NCBI RefSeq assembly: GCF_030272615.1
Contig: NC_081409.1
Location: 473,614,573 to 473,678,572, forward strand
DNA: 64,000 bases
Origin: Cryptomeria japonica
Taxonomy: Eukaryota; Streptophyta; Pinopsida; Cupressales; Cupressaceae
Reading direction: 5' to 3'
The notes below the pieces were generated by a model that was given only the letters and a program-made list of their open reading frames with translations, ran no database searches and was not told the origin of the DNA. Both the position numbers and the translations under genes were made by a program. Below are positions 34,632 through 47,600 of the stretch, piece after piece; within the stretch, counting starts at the first letter, position 1, and every line of letters starts with the position of its first letter.

Positions 34632-36100
34632 ACCACATTTTTACATGATAGTTGGGTATTACATTAGGGTGATAAGGCTCCTTCTTTAACATAATTGACT
34701 AACCTATCTAGTTTTGTAGGGTTAAGTCTAAGGTACTCAGCTTGGGATATCAGAATTTTAGTATTCTTAGAAGATTCGATAATATCAAAAGAATCGAGGA
34801 TTATAATAGCAGAAGAAGGAGTAGGAATTACCTCAATTTTCTTAACCTTAGGAGCAATTTTCTCTAACCTCTTATGTTTCATCAAAAGGCATTTCAGAGT
34901 CGATGAAGAGTTTCCTTGTTCTCCTTTTGCCTATTGCATTTTGGTGAAAACAACACAATTGGGATCATCCACTTGAACAAACACATCTTCCTTTTCCTCT
35001 GTCTTAGGTAAATACTCAAAGAAGTTGACACAAGCATCTTTGGATGAGCTTGGGTCATCTGCAAATGATTATATGATGTGCTTGTTTGTTAAGAGAATTT
35101 GTGTATATATTATCATCTTTGGACAAGTAGCTCCATCATGATCTAAAGTCAAATGAAAATTATAGTGATTATTTATATTGGAAGAAGGACCTTCAATTGC
35201 CAACCTTTGATTCTGAGCAGTTATAGACAATATCTTATCAGTAAGCTCCTTGATGGTTATAATCCCTTCTAGGCATATCTTGATACGGTGATGCTGGAAG
35301 ACTTTTCGGCATCTGTCTCTTTAGAGTAATTATATCATTAGCCAGCCTTTGAATAACCAAGTCTACAAAATTTACTGGTGATGGTTTTCTAGCCTATAAT
35401 TCCATTTTCCATTTTCCAGCAGCTATTAGATCATCTTCAATCGATATTGCCAAATTTTGGGTAGCATCCAAATCAGCTACACCTTCTCTTTTAATGGTGA
35501 AACTTATATCAAGTGGTAGGGTGTTGATGAACATGGCCTTCAACAAATCAGTAGTAGGCCTCATATTTGCAGTAATTTTGTTATGTAATTTTTTAAATTT
35601 GGCCACAAAGTCTCTCATTGTCTCATGAACCTCTTTTTTCATGGAACCTAATTGAGCAACCAAAACTTGATCATCTTTTGCCGTCTTGAACCTATTTTAA
35701 AATGTGTTCATCAACATAGCCCAATTATTAATAGAACCATCTAGAAGAGAAAATACTAATCCATTGCAAAACCAACCAAAGATTTTATGAATAATCTCAT
35801 AACATCTTCATGTTGCACTACAAGAATAGAGGATGTAGCAAAGAAACCTTTCATATGTTCATGAGGAGAGACTTTCCCGTCCCCATTAAACTTGGGTATA
35901 ATTTTCTCATAACCCTTTGGTAAATCATGAAGTTGAGCCCAAGCTCCAAATGTGAGAGGACCTATAGCAGCCCCCAAAGGGATAGGTTGGGTCATAGCTA
36001 AAGGATTATGGATTAGAAAATTGACTTGTATGGGGAGTACAGTGTCAAAGGTATTTGACTTCCGAGGTTTACTAGATTTAGGAGGGGAGGATGGCCTATT
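34632..36100 (-). pseudogene. gag of Tat-like element C
   Basis: Minus-strand blocks: PLTFGAWAQLHDLPKGYEKI and IPKFNGDGKVSPHEHMKGFF (35950-35860), DVMRLFIKSLVG, then KKEVHETMRDFVAKFKKLHN (35640), all typical of the retrotransposon gag domain, followed by a basic stretch (34885-34664, MMKHKRLEKIAPKVKKIEV). Several stops. 36100-36600 on the same strand is the gag leader, without clear motifs. Confidence 0.7.
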
Positions 36101-36612
36101 AGTGGATTTAACTTTTTAGCTAGGTGGGAAAACTAAAAAGTTAACAGATTCCAAGAACTCAAAATCTTTATCAACAACCCCCTTCCTTTTATCACTCCTA
36201 ATATACCTTTTAGAAGCCAAAATTTAAACAAAAACAATAAAACTCAGAGTCGTCAACTTCTACTTACTAGTTATTCAATGGAAGATTTGGCCTATTATTC
36301 AACTAATTCCCAGGGGCTTGTAATGGAAGAACATCATCAGCTACAATTATTACACCCTCTTGAGTGTTATCCAAATGCATGACATTTTCTCCAAATTCTT
36401 ATTCTTTTTTCAATACTTCATTAACCTTGTGATATCGGTGGTTAGTTCATCTTTGTTGCCAAGTAAGTAGCCGAAGACCCACAATTATATCCTCTTGATT
36501 GTTAACTAACCAATCTATATTAGGTTGAAGGATAGGGCCATCACACCTTGGAAGAACCATAGCTATCTACAGAAAAGCAATTCATGATACAAAATGGTTG
36601 GTTTAACTTTAT

Positions 36613-36631
36613 TTCCCTAGCAGAGTCCCCA
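36613..36631 (-). other. Primer-binding site of element C
   Basis: Minus-strand TGGGGACTCTGCTAGGGAA, 6 bases after the LTR end CCAACA at 36638. Same type as that of B at 11535. Confidence 0.6.
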
Positions 36632-36637
36632 AAAATA

Positions 36638-37196
36638 TGTTGGTTAACAGTTTTATCACCTAACTCTATTTTCTTACACCCACAGAGGTGACAAATGTAA
36701 CCACAGTTGAACCCATCTCAATCATATATTTTTGACCGATTCTCTTCTTATTTTAAAAGGTGGAAGCTACCTTCATCAAATATTCAATGAATGATGTTCT
36801 ACTCAATATTGATTTTAACCAGAAAGAAAAGTAAGGAATGCTTTTAACCAAAAAGCTTTGAAAGGCAGACACATAACAAGAATCAAATTTAAACTACTCA
36901 ATCTTGAAAAGAAATATATTTTAACACCATGGAAGCATTATTCATAGATAAAGCTTTCATAGTGATAAAGACTAACTAACCATCCATCAATCCAATACCA
37001 GATAATCCATTGACAAAATATTTAGCATAAGCAAAATGAATCCATATACCATAATTCAAAGATCATGTATATTTGGAATCCACCAATGTCTTTTATATAT
37101 TGAAATTAATTGAAAAACAAAAAATGCTTAAAAATAACATAAGTCTTTTTGGTCTAATGAGAAAAATGAAGTTTTCCCAAAAGATCCTAAACTTAG
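36638..37196 (-). repeat. End of the 5' LTR of element C (R-U5), with TATA box
   Basis: In sense orientation it ends GTTAACCAACA at 36638, just before the primer site. A TATATAAAAG box on the minus strand at 37091-37100 lies about 460 bases before the LTR end. The upstream part of the LTR, where the gene would be expected, is cut off by a Copia LTR fragment at 37197 and was not found beyond it. Confidence 0.55.
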
Positions 37197-38158
37197 TGTT
37201 GGATATTGTTGTTGCTAGGATATGTTCTTGTCATTGATGTCAACATATTCCTATATTTTGGTGTTGTAGAGAATTGTTTTGGTGATCTGGTGTTTGCAAT
37301 GAGTTGATCTTGTTGGTTTATCTATTTTATATGTTTAATCAGCTAGAGATACTTCATTCTTTATTGATTCCATGATGTTATGTGATGATTTGATTGAGTT
37401 GAGGATTTTGGTATGGAGATTGGTCTTCAGTGTTCAGTTTTGCAATGTTCTAATGTTTGATCCGTTGTGCTCTAGTATGATAATATATCGTGTTGTGGAT
37501 TTGGAAGAGTGTTTGGGATGTTTATGTGTATCTTCATTTCAAATGGTTCATGATTTGATGCTCTGCAAGCTATCTTTCTTATCTGAGTTGTTGTTGTTAA
37601 GTGTTCTTGAGTGTTAGTGTGTTGATCGATGAAGATTTGATTAAGTGGTGTTGGTGTAGCTATTGTGGATGATTCCAATGTGCTTTTTGGTGTTTCCTAA
37701 TCATTTCCTATTTTTTTTGATGATCTGCATTGATCATTGTGTGAGTTCTTGATGATCTTATGGGTCTGGTGATATTCTTTGTGTTATGTGGTATTTTTGA
37801 TGGTGTAACATGTTGCGGTTGATCTTAGTGGGATTTTTGGTGATGGTGCGCATTTGAGGAGTTTATTTAGGTCCATGTTATGTTTTTTATGACATTGTAT
37901 TGGTCTGTTGGTTGATTTATGTATCGTGTGATGTAATTTTTAATTAGATATTGAGGGTTTGGTTGACCTTGTAGTCAAGGTTGCTGATTTGTATAAATGG
38001 GTGTAACATTCATCTAATTTTGGTGTTGGTGTTAAGACTTCATTATCAGAGAGTGGTGTATGTCTAAATAAGTGAATTCATCTTTCAGTGTGGTGTATTG
38101 AGGAGTGTTGTAGGGTAGACATATGAGCTTAACTGGAACTGTCATCAGGCATTAGCAT
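37197..38158 (+). repeat. Copia LTR fragment of the F family
   Basis: Starts TGTTGGATATTGTTGTTGCTAGG and matches the first roughly 960 bases of the F LTR (for example GTTTGGGATGTTTATGTGTAT at 37512 and CTGTCATCAGGCATTAG near 38140), then diverges at about 38158 without reaching the LTR end. Truncated, or a recombination product. Confidence 0.8.
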
Positions 38159-39118
38159 CCACTTGGTCTAAGATGTTCTAAGACTTAAGTTGAATTCAAT
38201 AATCTCTTGTGGAAGGTACTTGAAAGTGACTCCACAAATTAGGAAGAAGAATCCAAGGTAAGGTGAAAAGATGACCTTTTCATGTGTGTGGGATTATAAC
38301 AGGCTGAGAACATGATTCCAAAAGAAAATACAACAAAGCAGACCAAAACCAAAGCATAGTGCAAATTTGGGGCAAAAATGGAGGGACTAGGATGCTCTAG
38401 GTGACCTGCACCCAACACTTTTTGCTCCAAGGAATTGCAAACTATAAATCTCTACCTAATTAGCCTATACCTATTTTCATAAGTGTGTCACTTGTTCCTA
38501 CACAACAAAAAAGAGGGGAAAATTTTGGGAAGAAATGAATTTGCCTAAGTCAAACCCCAGTTTTGGAATCAACCTTGAAATTAAATTGGAAAGAAAAGCA
38601 TGTTGATATATAGTAGAGGCTAGATTTGAGAATTGAAATGTCTTATACCTTGTTGATGCTATGCTCTTTGAATGTGATCACAAATGTTTATGCAATAACA
38701 TGACTTCACAAGACCTAAAAGGAAAAGCATGAACAAATTCTTTCATGAATCTTGTTGAAGCTTTCTACAAAGCTAGAAGAATGCCTTGGACACTTGAATT
38801 TTTGAATTCTTCATGTAGGATGTCTCTTGAATTCAATAGATCTCAAAATGAGGGAGGATAACTTATTTTTATATCTCTCCCTACCATTTTGGGGTGTAAA
38901 ACTTGGAGCAGGTCAACATAGTCAAAGAATTCTCATGTAACCAAGCTGACCATTGAGTGGTTTGAATTTGGGGTTGAATTAGCGAAGTGGGGTGCCCAAG
39001 GCACCATGCTCAATAACTCAGATCAAAATTGGGACCTGGGGTTTGGAATGCTGAGGAAAATTTGGGATTAAATGTAAATTTAGTTGTAATGTAGAGGTTA
39101 AATACAAAAGGCCACACA
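38159..39118. other. No recognisable feature
   Basis: About 960 bases of AT-rich sequence without a supported gene, repeat or motif. It could be part of a longer LTR of the Copia element whose primer site is at 39374. Confidence 0.4.
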
Positions 39119-41979
39119 TGTTAAAATAGGGCCTAGAGAGGTGAGGAATGAGGAGATGAAAGAATTAAAGGGCGCACCCTTTTGGCTATTCCATCATTTA
39201 CCCATGTAGATAATTTGTTTGATTTGTTATTTTTTGTTTTTAATTTGTTAGCCTATTTAGGCTATTGTTTATTACCTTTTATAACCATGAATGCATGGTT
39301 ATCCATTTCTATTTTGTATAAATCTATCTCATAATGAAAATGAGATTATTCGATTCCTTCACAATATTTGATATGGTATCAGAGAAAAAATGGTTTTGTG
39401 CTTGTGGTGTGTATGAGACATGCATCAAAATGAGGATTTTTTTGTTGCATCCTTAGGAATTACAGAGGCTTTCTTTTAATGCATGGTGTGATCTAGAGTA
39501 CGAGGGACGTGGGAGTCAGATTGTAGGAACACGTTGGGTCTCATCTCAATAGTAGAGCTTTCCTGCACGTGAGTAATGTAGATTCTAGGCCTCCTCTATA
39601 GTAATGATTGGTTACATGGAAGGGATTTGGTGGACATTGACAGTCGCTAGAGAGGTGCATTATTAGGTATCTTTCCTTGTATATGCAATTTGAGAGGCCC
39701 TTGTTATTAAGCACAATCTTTTCTAAGAGGAATCTTTGTTTCCATGACTGGGAGAATTGGTGATTGCAGGATCTATATGTTGTGGGATGTACATTGCCCT
39801 TGACACAATATTTATAATTTATATAGGTTATATTCATTCATTCAAATGGTTAGAGATTTCATATTGGTTGGTTATATTCTTTTTTGAGCCTATGATTTCA
39901 ATATGTGTGATATTAATTCAAGGTGACATTTGTCTTGTGTATAATGTTGTGCATTGTAACATTTGGCTAAGAGAACTATAATTCAATTTACTGCTCCTTT
40001 ATAGATCAAGACTCTATTTGACTCAAAGATAATACCACCACCATGCTGCACATGATCACTCTGACTAGATTATTATGTCTTTCATTGATTACATTCTTAA
40101 CAATGTCCATCTACTGAAGCCCATGTTGTGAAGTCCTTTGTGGCTCATGTGAAGTATATTTTATGCATGGAGTTTGTATGCCAATGAGTATTTGTTTTCA
40201 CTTAGCCTATGAGTCTCATGTGGAGTCTCACACAAAATAGTAGCTTTATCCTTTGCCCACTACGCAGTTCCATGCCCTAAATCCAACATTGATTCTCCAT
40301 TTTGGACTTGGTATCGTAGAAGAGTTTCATTTTATATTTTGACATTTGTTCGAGTTACTTCTTGTTTTAATACTTCTACTATAAGTGTTAGACATGTGTT
40401 AGTATACATTTCAAAGTTTTTTTTTGACTATGCTAGTCAGATAATAATACTCTAGAGTATATTATTTTTCATAAATTGGTATAATATTTCAGTACCAATA
40501 GTGTGTTTAAAACTTAGGAGAGATTCATAATGGGTTATTGTAAGGATTATGGGTGTTCTTTTTTGACTCAGCTATATACATAAGGCATTGAGTTTGTTTC
40601 TATATTCTACTCTCCTCTACGATGAAACATTGATTCAAGTGATGAGAAATAGGACAAAATAGCATCTAGCTAACAAAATGGCAGAAATTTGTCGAAAGTA
40701 TCTTCTTCTAGGTTCTCAGTTACTGCGTGAAAATAATTATTCTGCCTAGAAAACCAAACTCAAAACTTAGCTTGAGTTTGAGGAAGTTTGGGATGTGGTT
40801 AGTGAACCACAAAAAGACACAAGACAAATGTTGATGAGCTAAATAAATTTGATCAAGCTGACAAAAAGAAAAAATGGATCATTTTGTTCAGTGTGCCTGA
40901 TGAAGTTCAACCTTTCATCCAAGATTCATCCATATCCAAGGAAGCATGGGACAAGCTCAACACCATATATGAGCTGAATAATCAGAATCAGATCTTGAAT
41001 TTTCAAAGTCAACTACATGGCCTGAAGATGAAGAATGGAAAATAGTTAGAATCTTTCCTCAAAAGGATTGCAAAGTTGAGAGCTTACCTACAAGAATTTG
41101 GAAAAACAATTGATGATGTGTTCTTGGTGCCTATTGTTTTACAAGCACTACCTCCCAAATATAAATTCTTTGTGATAACTTTGAATGTCACTAAGACAAC
41201 GCCCACTTTTGAGTAGTTGGTGAATCTTCTCTAGAAAGAAGAGTCTATAAACCAAGAATATGATTAGGATGATCATGCCATGACCACATGATATAAAGGC
41301 AAGAAGCCTATGAAGCAGTTTGGTGTTACCTTCCAAATCTAGTAAAACATCCAAACCTTAGAAGAAGTGTCCAATATATGAAAGAGTTAGACATGAAGTG
41401 AAAAATTATTGGTACAAATCTTTCAAAAAAGGATCATCCACAAAACCACATTTAAAGAAGCCATTTCAAAGCATCAAACCACAATGGGAGTAGAAGAACA
41501 AACATAAACACCAAAGCAATATTGTTGAAGTATAAGATTCTCTAGATGAGGAATACATGCTTTTTTCCCACACTTCAGAAGATGGTTCATAATCAATCTC
41601 TATATGGTATGTGGACTCAGGTGCTACAAAGCACATGACTAGACATAAGGAGTGGTTTCGTACATTGAAACCCCATCATGGTACAGTAACTCTTAGATAC
41701 AATACCACCCATGCATCAAAGGTATTGGTGGCATATTTTTCAAGTTTGGCATAAATGGTTGCAAGACTACTAATGTCTTATACGTGTGAGGATTTACCAA
41801 AAATCTCCTTTTTGTTAATCAATTTCTTGACCATAACCTTAGAAATGAGTTTGATATTGATCAGGCTAAAAATATGTCTTATCAAAGAAAAGCCTAAAAA
41901 TGAAAAGAGTGTTGCCAGTCCTACTTATAGATAATATCTACTTCTTTGCAAGTTAACACTCAAGGTAGTGATAGAATCA
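39119..41979 (+). mobile_element. Truncated Copia element H
   Basis: A possible short LTR (39119-39363, TGTTAAAATAGG ... TTCACA) precedes a primer site TGGTATCAGAG at 39374-39384. Then come about 1.4 kb without a clear gene, a gag and a protease. Integrase, RT, RNase H and 3' LTR are missing: the element is cut at about 41979 where the LTR of E begins. The LTR start is tentative because there is no second copy to compare. Confidence 0.6.
40780..41960 (+). pseudogene. Copia H gag and protease
   Basis: Gag: DELNKFDQADKKKKWIILFS near 40834, SKEAWDKLNTIYELNNQNQ (40940), FLKRIAKLRAYLQEFGKTID (41055), ALPPKYKFFVITLN (41145), the UBN2-type gag domain. Protease: WYVDSGATKHMTRHKEWF near 41605, with the catalytic Asp present. 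A degraded stretch running into the GAG-pre-integrase region follows. At least six stops. Confidence 0.75.
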
Positions 41980-43402
41980 TGTCAAAATCAACCCAAGAGA
42001 GATTTGGAGCGGTGCACAGGTGATGGAGTGGTCAGAGATGAGGAAAAATCAAAAATCCATTTTTTGATATACTTTTCTATGTTTCAGTACTTTGCATTTG
42101 CGGAGGCCATTGGAGCAAAATTTGGGGTCGAAACTATCATTGATCCCTTAACTCAATAGATAAAGGCATGGTGCTAAGGGATTAAAATTATATCTTTTGG
42201 AGAGCTTTTTGATGATGTAAGTAGTTTCAAATTTCAAGCACCGAGCGGAAAGTCATCACCTCCCCAAGTTGGGATCACCACATGTCAAAGCAGGGCAATT
42301 TTTAGTGAGTTTGTGGCTTCTTATCCTCCCAAAGGTGTGTGGGAATGCTATGTATCAGCACCATGGGGTTTTCAAAGGAAAAAGGAAAAGAAGGTTCTAA
42401 AACCTAGGCTAGCATGCCACATGTCCAAAGCATGGGCAAGTAGAAAAGGAAGAAAGGGAAGCATGTGGGGAAGGCAATAAATGCCACTTATCAGTAGGGA
42501 AGAACTATGGGGTTGTTCTCAGATCGATAAAAGATTAAAAGCATTCCATTGGTTGTTTTCAAAGCGGAAAGGTGTCGAGAGATGTTGCATGACAAAGCAA
42601 AAAGGCGCGAATGCAAACAAAATGGAAGGCCCATGCGATCAAGTAGTTGCAACCGAAAAAAGGGAATTTATAGGTGGCGTTCATGTCGAGCGCATGAAAG
42701 GGAAATAATGATGCAGGGATCATTATGATCTAGATAGCTACAACAACCTCCATGATGGCAATAGACAAGCGACAAGTATGCAGAAATTTATCTGTCTACA
42801 ATCACCACTCTAGATCAAAGAGTTTTTCTCTATATAAGCATGAGTGCACATTGTAAAAAGGGGGTTCACATTTTCACCAATTCTCAATACACTTAGCAAA
42901 AGAATCATTTTTGAGTTATGTCAAATGTTAGCAGATGCCCCTCATGGGTAGGATCTAAATATTTTAGACTATACCAAAATGGCCTTTGTAATTTGTTCTC
43001 TTCATCAATGAAGAGGATGTGGTGCTCTGTATTTAATCTTTTGGAGTTGTTTGTTTCTTGCCATTTATAATCTTGCTTATGTAACTTCTAACCTCGTGGT
43101 TATATAACAAAATTTCAAATCATGCATGTTCTCTTTAGATATTTTTGTAAATATTTATGGTTATGGATTACATTATGTTTAAATGAAGGTGAACTTGGTT
43201 AAAAATTTGGCCCATCTCTTTAGGATAGGTTTGTAGCTTATTTTATTTCTACGTATTTATATTTCTTTCCACCCCGTCTGGAATATGAAGATTCGGCTTC
43301 TAAAATCCTAGAGGTTGTTTCACAGGTTGCTTCTGGTCCCACACCTGTGAACTTCCTGAATTGCGTTTGAAAATTAGTGAAGACCGATTTTGGGGATCAA
43401 CA
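41980..43402 (+). repeat. 5' LTR of Gypsy-like element E
   Basis: TGTCAAAATCAACCC start and GGGGATCAACA end, followed directly by a Gypsy-type primer site. A TATA box lies at 42830-42838 and a TTTATAA-rich 3' part follows. The start is inferred from the break with Copia H; no 3' LTR was found. The open frame at 42481-42708 is basic and unrecognised. Confidence 0.6.
42830..42838 (+). promoter_or_regulatory. TATA box in LTR of E
   Basis: CTATATAAG within CTCTATATAAGCATGAG, about 570 bases before the LTR end; a well-formed core promoter for the element. Confidence 0.6.
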
Positions 43403-43407
43403 GTTTT

Positions 43408-43427
43408 TTTGGCATGCCCAGTGGGAC
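43408..43427 (+). other. Primer-binding site of E
   Basis: TTTGGCATGCCCAGTGGGAC, 5 bases after the LTR end; the GGCA(C/T)GCCCAGTGGGAC form is common in plant Gypsy-like elements. Confidence 0.7.
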
Positions 43428-43523
43428 AGAATTTTATGAGCTTTAAATCGCTCATTGGAGATTTGGTCCATCTTCAGTGTTTTTAGCCTTAAGGAGGTAT
43501 CTTGCAATCACCTAGCGACTTTG

Positions 43524-44558
43524 TGTTGGTATTTTGGATATGTTGATATGGTTTTGTCATTGATGTCAACACTTGTCATCGCTTGTCAACACTTATCAGC
43601 ACTTGGAGATTTTGGTTATGTTCACCGGTAAAACAAAGACTTATGCAAGTCACTAGTATTTGGCTCACCGGCACTTGGAAACTACTTGGTTATGTCGAAG
43701 ACATTATTCGATCACTTGGTTTTGGCGATTTGATTAATTATTTATTCAAGTTTTCATATTTGTTGTTACCGGCAAATAGGTCCAGGATAAGCACTGGCAG
43801 ACTTATCTATTCCAAATCAGCATGGCATGTTATGGAAATGATTTATTATTATTATAAATGCATTGAGCCAACATCATGCATCGAATATTGATTTGTTTGT
43901 AATTAATTTTATTGTAATATCTTTTATTGAGCCGACCTATTCAATTGGTCTTAGGTTATGGTATATATGTAAGATCTTATTTGTAAGATCGAATAGAGAA
44001 GAGGGATTGTGAATGTGAAAAGGATTTCAATAAGGTATATGCGAAAATAAGAAGAGCTATACATGCAAACATCATTTGAAGGTTGAAGGAAGGATTTTGT
44101 GAAGGCAATCAGAACTTAACCGGTACTGAATCTAGCATATGAAGATGTTATTTTGTACAGTACATTATTATTGGATTTAACCATCCAATTGTAGTCAGTG
44201 TGACTCTCATTTTGTGATTGAGCAGTGAGCTCTAGGCAGCTCGCCTTTCTGCATGTGCAGAATCCATATTGTACACACATACTATCTGTAGTAGTATCAT
44301 TTGATTGTGGGTAAGGCTTCCCATTGTGGTTTTTTCCCTTACAGCATTTCCATGTACAAACATTGGTGTTATGTGTTGTGGATGTTATTGTCTTTTTGTT
44401 TCATGCTTTAATCATTACCGGTATTGAAATTAACTGTTAAAACTGTCTACTAGCATAAAGTTTGGTTTACAGGTATTAAGAATTAAGTTAATTTCGGTTG
44501 AATTTATTCGGCAACTGATTCACCCCCCCCCCCTCTCAGTTGTCTCTGGGACCTAACA
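43524..44558 (+). repeat. Copia G 5' LTR
   Basis: TGTTGGTATTTTGG ... GGGACCTAACA, with an 11-base C run (44524-44533 area) near the end. Same family as the solo LTR at 7650-8710. Confidence 0.92.
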
Positions 44559-44559
44559 A

Positions 44560-44572
44560 TCGGTATCAGAGC
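44560..44572 (+). other. Primer-binding site of Copia G
   Basis: TCGGTATCAGAGC immediately after the 5' LTR, matching the initiator tRNA-Met type site TGGTATCAGAGC with one change. Confidence 0.8.
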
Positions 44573-44615
44573 CTAGTCCTCTTTTTGCAGAAGTTTAATA
44601 GCTTGAGGAGATCCA

Positions 44616-47600
44616 ATGTCTTCTAACTATTTCAGGAATGACAGTCTGAAACTTGATGGAACTAACTATGGCATATGGAAGATCGGGATGGAGACACACT
44701 TGAATTGCATTGGAAAGGATATATGGCTGGTTACAAAGAATGGTTATACTGCTCCTACTCTCGGTCAGCCTAATCCACCAACCTTGGGAAAAGATGAGGA
44801 AAATGATTGCAAAGCAAGAGAAGCACTTTTGAGCACATTGTCAGATCAGCAAGTCATGGGATTATCAGATAGATCTACTGCTAAAGCTATTTGGGACAAA
44901 CTGGAAACATTGAATGAAGGAGATTCCATAGTCAAAATTGCAAAACTTGAATGCTTCTGGGTCAGGTATGAAAGTATAAAAATGGAAGAAGAAGAAAGAA
45001 TTTCTGCTTTTATGGAAAGAGAATGAATTTATTTTGGGTATACAATGTTGTGGAGGAACCTTAAGTGAAGATGAGATTGTTTCTAAAGTTTTAAGAGCTT
45101 TGCCACCAGCATATAAAATGAAATTTACTTCTATAAATGAATTAAGAACAATGCCTAATGCATCAGTATCTAGAGACACTTTGGTTGGAAAACTTTCAGC
45201 TTTTGAGCTTGAGGAATTTGGTCATGTTACTACTATCAAGACAGATCTAGCTTTCAAGGCATCATCATCAACTGCAGCATCATCATCATTTTCTAATAAA
45301 TCTGATTGGAAAGCCTTCTATGCAAGAGAACTTGAAGAAAGCAAGAGAGAAAATGAAGAACTTGAAGCACTATTTGCAAGGAAAATGCCTAAAGGTCCTA
45401 TTGGAAGTAAGTATGAAGGTAAAGCACCCTTTAAATGTTTTAACTATAATAAGATTGGTCATATGGCATCTAGATGTCTTGATAGACATGCAAGATTAAG
45501 AGAAGAAGCTAAAAGAACATATAAGCCTAACCCTGACTATCAAAAATACAAGTTTAAGAAGAATAGAGACAAATCTTGTTATTATGTTGATGAAGGAGTC
45601 ATTGATAATTCTGATGAGGATCCGGTAGACAATGGATGGGCTTTTGTTGCTATAACAGAAGATCAACTGGAACCTACTATTCAACCGATAGAGCAAGCCC
45701 TGGTAGCTAAAGTTGAAAATAAGGATGAATGGATCATTGATTCAGGATGTTCACATCACATGACTGGTGATAAGAGTGAATTCTTAACCTTTCAGGATTA
45801 CAATGGAGGTCTAGTAAGATTTGGAGATGATAAAGCTTGTTTGATCAAAGGAAAAGGCACCATATCTTTTGATGGTAAGCACAATACTGATAATGTTTAC
45901 TATGTTGAAGGTTTGAAGCATAATCTTTTGAGTGTTGGTCAATTAGTTGAGAAAGGATTTCAGTTACAATTCAAGAATGGCAAATGCAAAATCTTAAACA
46001 GAACTGGTTTGGAAATTGCAACCAGTAATCAGACTAGATGTAATGTCTTTCATTTGAACAATAATGAGAAAGCATGTTTGATTGCACATATTGATGAAAG
46101 TTGGTTATGGCATAAGAGACTTTGTCATGTAAATTTTGATTGCATTGTAAAAATCAGTACTACCAAGGCAGTTAGAGATTTACCTAAGATTGTTAAACCT
46201 CACAATCTGGCATGTAAGGAATGTCAATTTGGAAAGCAAGTTAGAGCATCTTTCAAGAGTATTCCAGAGAAGTCTAACAATGTTCTTCATTTAATTCATA
46301 TTGATCTATGTGGTCTACCAAGAACTAGAAGTATACAAGGAGATAGATACTTTATGCTAATCATTGATGACTATTCTAGAATGTGTTGGGTTACTTTTCT
46401 CAGAGAAAAATTTAAAGAATTTGGTAAATTCAAACTATTCAAGGTGATGGTAGAAAATGAAACCAATAAGAAAATCAAATGTTTGAGATCAGATCAAGGA
46501 GGTGAGTTCACATCTAAGGAATTTAATGCATTTTTGTGAAGTGAATGGGATCAGAAGATAGTTGTCAGCACCCCGAACACCCCAGCAGAATGGAGTTGTG
46601 GAAAGGAAAAATAGAACTATCTTGGATGCAGCTAGAAGTATGATATCAGAAGCAAATCTACCTCATATATACTGGAGAGAAGCAGTCAATACAGCTGTTT
46701 ATACATCCAACAGAGTTCACATCAGAGGAGAAACTGGTAAGACCCCACATGAACTATGGTTTGGTAATACTCCTACTCTTAAATATTTTAGAATATTTGG
46801 AAGTAAATGTTATATTAGAAAAGATGAGTATATTGGCAAATTTGATCCTAGAAGTGATGAAGGAATATTTCTTGGTTATTCATCTAAGAGCAAGGCATAT
46901 GGATGTTTTAACATGAGATTGCAGAAAATTGTTGAGACTGCAAATGTGAAGATTGATGAACAATTTAGAGAAAATTCAAGGTACACAGACTCTGAATCGG
47001 CAATAGAGATAATCACAAATGAACCTATTGTGAATACACTAGTACAAAATGGTGATCCAGTTACACCGGCATCATCGAGAGATTCAACAGTCACTGAAGA
47101 ACAGCAGCAAGTAAAAACACCCCAGTATGTAAGATTGAATCATTCTGAAGATCAGATAATTGGAAACAAATTTCAACGAGTTATGACTAGAGGAAGACTG
47201 GAAAATGAGGAGGTATGTCTTATTTCTCAAATTGAACCTACATCAATTAATGAGGCATGTGAAGATAATTATTGGATTAAAGCAATGGAAGATGAATTGG
47301 AACAAATTGAAAGGAATAACACTTAGTCATTAGTTCCCCGGCCTAAAGACAAAAATGTAATTGGAACTAAATGGGTTTTCAGAAATAAACTTAATGAAGA
47401 TGGCATGGTAATCAGAAACAAAGCAAGATTAGTGTGTAAGGGATATTCTCAAAAAGAAGGAATTGATTACAATGAAACCTTTGCACCGGTAGCTAGAATT
47501 GAGGCAGTAAGACTTTTATTGGCTTTTGCAGCACACAAGAACTATAAAGTATATCAAATGGATGTTAAATGTGATTTTTGAATGGAGATCTTGAAGAAGA

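Noticed and set aside
42481-42708. Basic 75-codon frame in the LTR of E
   Set aside because: No motif and no relation to the LTR-borne gene family of B, S and P.
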